Below are positions 6,426 through 11,995 of a stretch of DNA of 11,995 nucleotides, in pieces. Source of the stretch: Planctomycetaceae bacterium UBA969 (GTDB lineage Bacteria; Planctomycetota; Planctomycetia; Gemmatales; Gemmataceae); NCBI GenBank assembly GCA_002303765.1, contig DBCB01000240.1:1-11995 (forward strand), read 5' to 3'. Position numbers and translations under genes: made by a program. Position 1 is the first letter of the stretch; every line of letters starts with the position of its first letter. The notes under the pieces are model-generated. The model was given only the letters and a program-made list of their open reading frames with translations. It did not search any database and was not told the origin of the DNA.

Positions 6426-6711
6426 ATTAGGCCAAGTTAGTCTAATTATTAAGGCCACTTTAATTCTATTGGGGAATTCAGGTAAAGCTGTTCATGTTCC
6501 GGTTGTTCCCTTGGTCAGGAATTTTGTTAGGGAACATGCAAGTTGGATAGTAGGTTTTGTAATCTGAAGAAAAAGCCGAAAGTTTCCTTCTCAGGAAGGA
6601 TTCTCAATTCTATTTTCACCAGCAATTTCCCCATAAACTCTGTTCTAGTTCCGCTTAACACATTTCCATTCTTGGCTTTCGCCAAGTGAAAATGTTGGAG
6701 GTTTTATTTAT
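6426..6711 (+). other. rpsO-pnp intergenic region with several possible RNA stems
   Basis: 286 bases with no credible gene and no terminator with a T-run, so read-through from rpsO into pnp is plausible. One 3' strand (GGGAACATG, 6530-6538) can pair either with CATGTTCC (6493-6500) or with TGTTCCC (6504-6510). A compact hairpin (TCCTTC 6585-6590 / GAAGGA 6595-6600, loop TCAG) follows. A third hairpin abuts the pnp ribosome binding site and is listed separately. TTGTTA (6524-6529) with GATAGT (6546-6551) at 16 bases is a poor promoter candidate for a separate pnp transcript. Confidence 0.5.
6660..6695 (+). promoter_or_regulatory. Hairpin abutting the pnp ribosome binding site
   Basis: The inner stem CTTGGC (6671-6676) / GCCAAG (6681-6686) closes a TTTC loop. 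An outer stem ACATTT (6660-6665) / AAATGT (6690-6695) extends it across an asymmetric internal loop (CCATT versus TGA). The GGAGG at 6697-6701 starts two bases after the structure, and the ATG is at 6712. E. coli PNPase represses its own mRNA through an RNase III-processed leader stem, so a hairpin here could play an equivalent role. That is inference from position and shape only. Confidence 0.45.
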
Positions 6712-9129
6712 ATGCAGGCAATTCGTGTAGAAAAACAATTGGGCGCTCACACTCTTATCCTTGAAACAGGAAAACTCGCCAAGCAAGCTCATGGTGCAGT
6801 TATCGTTCGTTATGCTGATACTATGACACTCTCGACCGTTGTGGAAGGCTCCGCTGAATCAACTAAAGATTATTTCCCCCTCGTTGTTGATTATCGCGAA
6901 AAAACTTATGCCGCTGGTAAATTCCCAGGCGGGTTCATGAAGCGTGAAGGCAGACCAACCACCAAAGAAATTCTTACTTCCCGCTTGATCGACAGGCCTA
7001 TCAGGCCCCTTTTCCCCACAGACTACATGCGCGAAGTTCAGATCATGGCTAGTACCCTTTCTTGCGATCGCGATTTCGATCCAGATGTTCTTGCTATGAT
7101 CGGCGCAAGTGCTGCTCTTCATATTTCCCAGATTCCTTTCCTGCAACCCACTGGCTCAATTCGCATCGCCAAAGTTGCTGGCGAACTTATTGTTTTCCCA
7201 ACTTATGCTCAAGTTCAAGAAAGCGATTTAGATCTAATAGTGGCTGGCACGAAAGATGCCATCACCATGATCGAAGGCTTCGCCAAGGAAATCCCCGAAG
7301 ACCAAGTCTACGAAGGAATCATGTTTGCTCATGAGCAAATCAAAATCATTGTGGACTTGATCCACGAATTAAGAAAAGCAATGGGCCTTGCAACCAAGGA
7401 GCTTCCAAAAGCTGCTCCTGTAAATCCCTTGAATGATGAATTCAAAACCAAATTCTACGATGAATTTTCTCGTAGGAAACAAACCACCGGCAAGGCGGAA
7501 CGCTCTGCTGCGGTTAAAGAAATCAAAGACGAAATCAAGAAAAAGTACCTTCCCGAAGGCGAAGCAAAACCAGTTCACACACCTGCTCAAGTTTCTGCCG
7601 CTCTTGGCTGGCTTGAAGAACGAATTGTGCGCGATCTGATTCTTGCAGGCAAGCGTATTGATGGTCGAGATTTGCGCCAAGTTCGCGCTCTTTATTGCGA
7701 AGTAAGCCTTCTACCTAGAACCCATGGCTCTGCTTTGTTCCAAAGAGGCGAAACTCAGGCTCTGGTAACTACCGTTCTTGGCACTTCAAGCGATGAACAA
7801 CGCGTTGATGGCATCACTGATGAAATCACCAAAAAGTTCATGCTCGATTACAACTTCCCTCCTTTCAGTGTTGGCGAATGCAAACCTAACCGCGGGCCCG
7901 GTCGAAGAGAAATTGGCCACGGCGCCCTTGCAGAACGCAGCCTTCAAGCTGTGCTTCCTACTACTGAAGCTTTCCCCTACACCATTAGGCTGGTTTCCGA
8001 CATCATGGAATCCAATGGATCTTCCAGTATGGCGTCAGTTTGCGGCGGCACTTTGGCACTTATGGATGCTGGCGTTCCTATCACCAACCCTGTTGCTGGT
8101 ATTTCCATCGGCCTCGTTAAGGAAAAAGACCAATACTCTCTCCTTACCGATATCATGGGTGATGAAGATCATTATGGCGACATGGATTTCAAGGTCGCAG
8201 GTACCGGTATTGGTATTACCGCAATCCAACTTGATCTAAAAATCGATGGCATTGGTGCAGACATTATCAAGGACACCCTTGAACAAGCTCGCGTTGCCCG
8301 TCGAGATATTCTGCGAACCATGCTAGCTTCTTTACGACAACCAAGGGCCACTATTAGCGCCTTTGCTCCTAGACTTCTTACCGTGAAAATCAATCCTGAA
8401 AAAATCGGTGCCCTCATCGGACCCGGTGGTAAAAACATCAAAGGCATCCAGGAATCCACTGGCGCTAAAATTGATATCAAGGATGACGGTACTGTTTTCA
8501 TCTCCCATAGCGACTCTAAAGGTGCTGAAGCTGCAAAAGCAAAAGTTGAAGCTATCACCGAAGAAGTCAAAATTGGAAAAATATATGAAGGAAAGGTTTC
8601 TTCAATCAAGGACTTCGGTGCCTTTATTGAAATCCTTCCCGGCCGCGATGGCCTTTGCCATATCAGCGAACTTGAAGACAAATTCATCAGCAAGGTTGAA
8701 GAAGTTTGCAAAGTTGGCGATATTATCGAAGTCAAAGTTATCGCTATTGATGAACATGACCGTATTAAACTCTCCCGAAAAGTAATCCTTCGCGAACGAA
8801 ACCCTAACCCCCAACCTGAAGTTCAACAACAAAGGCCACAAGGGGACAATGGTGGTGATCGCGGCGGGGACCGTGGTGGTCATCGTGGCGGTGATCGCGG
8901 CGGCGACCGTGGTGGTGATCGCGGCGGCGACCGTGGTGGTGATCGCGGCGGGGACCGTGGTGGTGATCGCGGCGGCGACCGTGGTGGTGATCGCGGCGGC
9001 GACCGTGGCGGTGATCGTCCTGAAAGCGGCGGCGGTTCGGGTGGACATCGCGGCGGGGATCGTGGCGGGGATCATGGCGGCAGGCGCCATCATGACAATC
9101 GCAGAGGTCACAACGACCATCGCGATTAG
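6712..9129 (+). CDS. pnp: Polyribonucleotide nucleotidyltransferase (PNPase) with GGDR-repeat tail
   Basis: 805 residues, against about 700 in most bacteria; the excess is the tail. PNPase degrades RNA 3' to 5' using phosphate and can run in reverse to add 3' tails. It is a ring-shaped trimer in the cytoplasm. Domain order: RNase PH-like 1 (about 10-145), linking helices (about 150-310), RNase PH-like 2 (about 315-555, with 'GSSSMASVCGG' and the catalytic Asp-486, Asp-492 and Lys-494 in GDEDHYGDMDFK), KH (about 555-615, GPGG loop at 570-573), and S1 (about 620-692, from 'YEGKVSSIKDFGAFIE'). The RNA-contacting loop usually written FFRR is FMKR (75-78). Residues 714-769 are 14 four-residue units, 13 GGDR and one GGHR, followed by further Gly/Arg/His/Asp-rich sequence. 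This disordered, charge-balanced tail resembles RGG-type RNA-binding tails. GGAGG at 6697-6701 supports the start. Confidence 0.97.
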   Translation: MQAIRVEKQLGAHTLILETGKLAKQAHGAVIVRYADTMTLSTVVEGSAESTKDYFPLVVDYREKTYAAGKFPGGFMKREGRPTTKEILTSRLIDRPIRPLFPTDYMREVQIMASTLSCDRDFDPDVLAMIGASAALHISQIPFLQPTGSIRIAKVAGELIVFPTYAQVQESDLDLIVAGTKDAITMIEGFAKEIPEDQVYEGIMFAHEQIKIIVDLIHELRKAMGLATKELPKAAPVNPLNDEFKTKFYDEFSRRKQTTGKAERSAAVKEIKDEIKKKYLPEGEAKPVHTPAQVSAALGWLEERIVRDLILAGKRIDGRDLRQVRALYCEVSLLPRTHGSALFQRGETQALVTTVLGTSSDEQRVDGITDEITKKFMLDYNFPPFSVGECKPNRGPGRREIGHGALAERSLQAVLPTTEAFPYTIRLVSDIMESNGSSSMASVCGGTLALMDAGVPITNPVAGISIGLVKEKDQYSLLTDIMGDEDHYGDMDFKVAGTGIGITAIQLDLKIDGIGADIIKDTLEQARVARRDILRTMLASLRQPRATISAFAPRLLTVKINPEKIGALIGPGGKNIKGIQESTGAKIDIKDDGTVFISHSDSKGAEAAKAKVEAITEEVKIGKIYEGKVSSIKDFGAFIEILPGRDGLCHISELEDKFISKVEEVCKVGDIIEVKVIAIDEHDRIKLSRKVILRERNPNPQPEVQQQRPQGDNGGDRGGDRGGHRGGDRGGDRGGDRGGDRGGDRGGDRGGDRGGDRGGDRGGDRGGDRPESGGGSGGHRGGDRGGDHGGRRHHDNRRGHNDHRD
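8851..9018 (+). repeat. 14-copy 12-bp tandem repeat (24-bp higher order) inside pnp
   Basis: Fourteen in-frame 12-bp units encode GGDR (one GGHR). From 8899 to 9006 two versions alternate almost strictly, ggcggcgaccgt and ggtggtgatcgc. They encode the same four residues but differ at the third base of every codon, giving a 24-bp repeat. Only one unit in that stretch deviates, with ggg at 8950-8952. The pattern indicates growth by duplication of a 24-bp block, so copy number is likely to vary between strains. Confidence 0.95.
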
Positions 9130-9165
9130 TCGCAAAATTGTTTTATCTTTTATTAATCTGGAATC

Positions 9166-9190
9166 TGAGGGCCCAGTTTTTGGGCCCTTA
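9166..9190 (+). terminator. Strong hairpin between pnp and histidine kinase gene, no T-run
   Basis: AGGGCCCA (9168-9175) pairs perfectly with TGGGCCCT (9181-9188) around GTTTT, extended by a G-U and a T-A pair. Only TTA follows, then AGGAG at 9193-9197 for the next gene. It could reduce read-through or protect the pnp mRNA 3' end, but it lacks the U-tract of a standard Rho-independent terminator. Confidence 0.45.
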
Positions 9191-9203
9191 CCAGGAGATT
9201 TGA

Positions 9204-9887
9204 ATGAGTGATCCCTACACAGAACTTGCGGAACTCGCAGGTGGGTTCATTCATGAAATCAAAAACCACCTTAGCACCTTTGGCCTCAACCTCCAGTTGC
9301 TTGCAGAGGATTTTAATGATCCTCAAACACAACGAGAACGCAGGGCCTTTGAGCGAGTTCAACGACTTCAGAACGAATGCGAACGGCTTGTTGAAGTTTC
9401 CAACGACTTTCTCCGCTTCTCTCGCATAGAACAATTAAACCTTCAGCCATGCGATCTTTTAGTAGTTCTCGAAGAACTTATCGATTTCTTCGGGCCCATG
9501 GCACGCAATTCTAACATCAAGGTCAATCGCTATTTGCCTTCAGACCTTCCCCCAGTTTTTCTCGACAGCGAAATCTTCAAACAAGCCTTACTTAATTTGC
9601 TTTTAAATGCCGAACAAGCCATGCCCAAGGGCGGTGAAGTCACAATTCAAGCAATCATCTCCCCTGAAAATCTCACGCTCAACCTGATTGACACTGGCAA
9701 AGGTATTTCCGCAGAAGCATTGGAAAAGATATTTAAACCTTTTTATTCCACACGGCCTGGCGGCACAGGTCTCGGACTCCCGACGACAAAAAAAATCATT
9801 GAAGCTCATGGGGGCACTATTGAGGCTCAAAGTGAACCGGGGAAAGGAACCAAGTTTTCTATCCGACTGCCACTCAAGATTTCATAG
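9204..9887 (+). CDS. Sensorless soluble histidine kinase (HisKA-HATPase core)
   Basis: 227 residues, little more than a kinase core. The phospho-acceptor H-box is at 12-24 (GGFIHEIKNHLST, His-17), followed by the dimerisation helices to about residue 75. The ATP-binding domain has an N-box (NLLLNAEQAMPKGG, 131-144; Asn-131 and Asn-135), G1 (DTGKGI, 163-168), an F-box (FKPFYST, 177-183) and G2 (GGTGLGL, 186-192). All the motifs for autophosphorylation are present. There is no membrane segment, PAS or other input domain before the H-box, so the signal must come from a partner protein or another contact. The sequence type resembles the NtrB/ZraS class. No response regulator is encoded in the window, making it an orphan here. 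AGGAG at 9193-9197 lies 6 bases before the ATG, and dat follows 12 bases after the stop. Confidence 0.9.
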   Translation: MSDPYTELAELAGGFIHEIKNHLSTFGLNLQLLAEDFNDPQTQRERRAFERVQRLQNECERLVEVSNDFLRFSRIEQLNLQPCDLLVVLEELIDFFGPMARNSNIKVNRYLPSDLPPVFLDSEIFKQALLNLLLNAEQAMPKGGEVTIQAIISPENLTLNLIDTGKGISAEALEKIFKPFYSTRPGGTGLGLPTTKKIIEAHGGTIEAQSEPGKGTKFSIRLPLKIS

Positions 9888-9899
9888 GAGTTTTAGATC

Positions 9900-10796
9900 G
9901 TGACCACACCTCAACAAAAACCAATCGCATTAGCAAATATGAATGGCGAAATCACCCCGCTTTCAGAAGCCAAAATTCCCGCATTAGACAGGGGGTTTCT
10001 TTTTGGCGATGCTGTTTACGAAGTAATGTGGGTGAATCAGGGCAAAATGTGGCTTGAAAAAGAACATTTTATAAGGCTTGAACGAAGCTTGAATCTTATC
10101 CGAATCCAAGGTGTTGATCTTGTATCCCTTGCTGCAAGAGTTTACGAAACCATAACTGCAGGGAAATTTAAAAACGCTATTGTCTACATTCAAATCACCA
10201 GGGGGGCTGCTCCAAGAAGCCATGCCTTCCCAAAAGATGTAAAACCCTTTGAGTTTCTTTTTGTTCAAGAGTTCAACGACCCTTATGGGGAAATGCGTGA
10301 AAAGGGAATCCACCTGCTTTCACGCCCAGATATACGCTGGGAACACTGCGACATCAAATCTACCAACCTACTTGCAAATGTTTTGGCAATTCAGGATTCG
10401 AAAGAAGCAGGGTGCCAAGAAGTGCTGTTTTATTTGAAGGATGGCACCATCACAGAATCTGCGCACTCGAGCTTGTTTGGCGTATTGGACGGGATTTTAT
10501 ACACAAGCCCTAGCAGCGATTTAATTCTGCCAGGTATTACTCGCAACCATCTACTAAATCTTATCGCCAAGGATGGGATTCCAATCAGGGAAAAGTCATT
10601 GCAAATGGAACAACTTGGGCAGATATCTGAATTATTTATTACCGGGACGACCTCGGGTGTACTACCTGTTGTCGCGGTGGATAAAAAAAATATAGGGGAC
10701 GGTAAGCCTGGTCCTATCACAAGAAAGATAGAAAAGGCTTATTGGGATTCAGTTAAAACATGGAACCAAAACGCAAATCATAACGAAGGTAGTTGA
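9900..10796 (+). CDS. dat: Class IV aminotransferase, probable D-amino-acid (D-alanine) aminotransferase
   Basis: 298 residues, a PLP-dependent fold-type IV enzyme. D-alanine aminotransferase exchanges amino groups between D-alanine and 2-oxo acids, giving D-glutamate for cell-wall synthesis or degrading D-amino acids. Motifs in order: 'RGFLFGDAVYEV' (31-42, Tyr-40), 'ITRGAAPRSHAFP' (99-111) with the Arg-106/His-108 pair that in Bacillus D-AAT holds the substrate carboxylate, 'CDIKSTNLLANVLA' (150-163) with catalytic Lys-153, Glu-186 after 'DGTIT', and 'LPGITRNHLL' (210-219), the phosphate-binding turn. The R-x-H pair favours D-AAT over the branched-chain or aminodeoxychorismate members. The start is GTG, supported by GGAG (9887-9890), which overlaps the stop codon of the kinase gene. 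The next in-frame ATG, 13 codons on, would cut into the conserved first strand. Downstream, the minus-strand gene ends only 23 bases away. Confidence 0.85.
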   Translation: MTTPQQKPIALANMNGEITPLSEAKIPALDRGFLFGDAVYEVMWVNQGKMWLEKEHFIRLERSLNLIRIQGVDLVSLAARVYETITAGKFKNAIVYIQITRGAAPRSHAFPKDVKPFEFLFVQEFNDPYGEMREKGIHLLSRPDIRWEHCDIKSTNLLANVLAIQDSKEAGCQEVLFYLKDGTITESAHSSLFGVLDGILYTSPSSDLILPGITRNHLLNLIAKDGIPIREKSLQMEQLGQISELFITGTTSGVLPVVAVDKKNIGDGKPGPITRKIEKAYWDSVKTWNQNANHNEGS

Positions 10797-10819
10797 AGGA
10801 TTTAAATTTCTCATCTGCT

Positions 10820-11995
10820 TTAAGGTGGGGGCGTCGTACCGGGAACTCCGCCTGTTTCTAAACTGCCTTCCAGCAAAAGTCGAAGAACCATATTTTCAGT
10901 GGGGTCTTCGATAACAGATAAGTCTTGAGTTTTGAGCATTTCGCTTTGAATTCGACGAAGATCAACAAAGAATTTTTCCCCTTCTAGATTTTCGGTAAAG
11001 ATAAAGTCAATCCATTCAAGTAGAAATGCTGTCTGTGCTTTTTTCACATCAGCAGAATCCGCAGCCAAGAAATGCTTGTTAAATATTTTTGTAACCAAAC
11101 TTTGGCTCAATACCACATCCTTGGGAAACATCTCAAAGTCCTTACAAAAAGCCATGAATGCAGTTTGTTTTTTCTTGACTAGAAAATAAACCAAAGCCCA
11201 TGACTCTGTGTTGAACTGTTCCTGGCCAGCTTGAGGGGTTAGGTTTGCAAGTTTAGAACCCGACATTAGTCTGGAAAGAATCGCTTCAAACTCAATCGGA
11301 TTTCTTTTGTTTTTGTAAATCTGTCTGAATAATGGCAAATGATAAGAATTGGCACTACCAAACGACATCCAAGGAGAACAATGGGGGGTTTCAAAGACAC
11401 CCGCCAAGCCTTCGGAAAACCATTTTGGCAAAACAACATTAGCAGGGAGAGTTTTGGTGGCGTAAAAGAGCTGCAAGGTTCCAAAGTTACCGATGGTATT
11501 CCAAACTGTTTCTTGATCCAAAGCACGATTTAAAACAGCTAGTGCACCGGAATAAGAAACATCTAAATGATCCGCTGAAGGAGGATGCCCCTGGTTTATT
11601 TTCCCCTGGAGAAGTTGGTTAAAATCATACCCTTTGGTTATCCATTCTTTCATTTTAAGGCCCAGCATTTCAGAAATGGGATCAAGCCTTTTGGTGCACA
11701 ATACAAGCAGCTTTTCTCTAGGCAGCATAAACCCTTGAACTTTGGCTTTGTTACCAACCAACGCCAGATGCATTTCATTGTAAACATCAGGCTTGGTCGT
11801 AATTACAACCGAAAGCTTTGTTTTTGGTAACTCAATCTGGGTACCATTCAACGAAAACCACATGAAAAATGTTGTGTAATTCTTTTCTAGCTGCGCAATC
11901 CACAATTTCACTTCTGGATCGTTTGGAAGGCCATCGTGAATCACTTCAAAGTGGTCTGATTTTTCCTGATTGAACCCCACGAAGCTTGTAGAAAG
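10820..11995 (-). CDS. DUF1570-like protein, 5' end outside window, HExxH motif missing
   Basis: The frame is open to the window edge. The first start codon, a GTG at 11980, is preceded by five more in-frame codons, so the N-terminus (probably with a signal peptide) lies beyond the window. Residue numbers here count from that GTG. About 390 residues remain. 'SDHFEVIHDG' (8-17), 'LPKWFSEGLAGVFETP' (184-199) and 'ESWALVYFLV' (259-268) match what I know of DUF1570, a mainly planctomycete family of gluzincin-type putative metallopeptidases. In that family a HExxHQL-type helix precedes WFSEGLA by about 15-20 residues. At that place this protein reads NFGTLQL (165-171), so both histidines and the glutamate are replaced while Thr, Gln and Leu align. 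The third-ligand Glu-190 remains. It is therefore probably a non-catalytic relative. The C-terminus ends in a short Gly/Pro tail. Confidence 0.7.
   Translation of the reverse strand, partial: LSTSFVGFNQEKSDHFEVIHDGLPNDPEVKLWIAQLEKNYTTFFMWFSLNGTQIELPKTKLSVVITTKPDVYNEMHLALVGNKAKVQGFMLPREKLLVLCTKRLDPISEMLGLKMKEWITKGYDFNQLLQGKINQGHPPSADHLDVSYSGALAVLNRALDQETVWNTIGNFGTLQLFYATKTLPANVVLPKWFSEGLAGVFETPHCSPWMSFGSANSYHLPLFRQIYKNKRNPIEFEAILSRLMSGSKLANLTPQAGQEQFNTESWALVYFLVKKKQTAFMAFCKDFEMFPKDVVLSQSLVTKIFNKHFLAADSADVKKAQTAFLLEWIDFIFTENLEGEKFFVDLRRIQSEMLKTQDLSVIEDPTENMVLRLLLEGSLETGGVPGTTPPP

Noticed and set aside
8172..8735. Minus-strand frame of 187 codons inside pnp
   Set aside because: It lies fully opposite the conserved catalytic, KH and S1 regions of PNPase, and no protein family is recognisable.
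8851..9018. CRISPR-like array
   Set aside because: The repeats are contiguous 12/24-bp in-frame units without spacers and lie inside a coding gene.
8602..9135. Long minus-strand frame (177 codons) rich in Ala, Thr, Ile and Val opposite the end of pnp
   Set aside because: It is the complement of the GGDR repeat, whose 12-bp periodicity keeps other frames open. The predicted peptide is low-complexity and has no ribosome binding site.
8849..9211. Plus-strand frame of 120 codons over the pnp repeat (Val/Ile/Ala-rich)
   Set aside because: It is a shifted reading of the same repeat inside a clear PNPase coding frame.
10797..10819. Bidirectional terminator in the convergent gap between dat and the DUF1570-like gene
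   Set aside because: The 23 bases contain only an A/T-rich segment with no stem, so no terminator can be called.

Overview
The window looks like a piece of a planctomycete chromosome, probably close to Gemmatales. This is inferred from gene content only: an HTTM (vitamin K-dependent carboxylase-like) membrane protein, a DUF1570-type protein, secreted proteins with proline-rich or lysine-rich tails, and housekeeping genes scattered singly rather than in large operons. Base composition is moderate (by eye below 50% GC) and fairly even, apart from a G/C-rich repeat at the 3' end of pnp. I see no IS element, integrase, tRNA, rRNA or CRISPR array. This is ordinary chromosomal sequence, not an accessory island.

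Layout. Bases 3-1699 hold a translationally coupled pair: the 3' end of an unrecognised gene, then an HTTM membrane protein. Bases 1837-3381 encode a secreted protein with an internally duplicated beta-rich architecture and a Pro/Ser-rich tail. A palindrome lies just upstream of it. Bases 3447-5460 carry holA (DNA polymerase III delta) and pdxA (4-hydroxythreonine-4-phosphate dehydrogenase family). A non-coding stretch with a bulged hairpin leader leads into a 95-residue secreted lysine-rich protein, closed by a textbook terminator at 5996-6032. Next come rpsO and pnp in the order conserved across many bacteria, with structured leaders on both. The pnp product ends in a long GGDR repeat tail. 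A sensorless histidine kinase and a D-amino-acid aminotransferase follow pnp on the same strand. The last gene, on the minus strand, is a 5'-truncated DUF1570-like protein that appears to have lost its HExxH zinc motif.

How the genes fit together. rpsO-pnp links ribosome assembly to RNA turnover, and hairpins next to both ribosome binding sites suggest post-transcriptional control, which is known for both genes in E. coli. holA and pdxA are unrelated housekeeping functions that are merely adjacent. The HTTM pair looks like a small functional unit of unknown substrate.

No clear new multi-gene system is visible. The points most worth checking are the GGDR repeat with its 24-bp synonymous-codon alternation, the DUF1570 protein without its catalytic motif, the leader at 5621-5666, and the HTTM pair.
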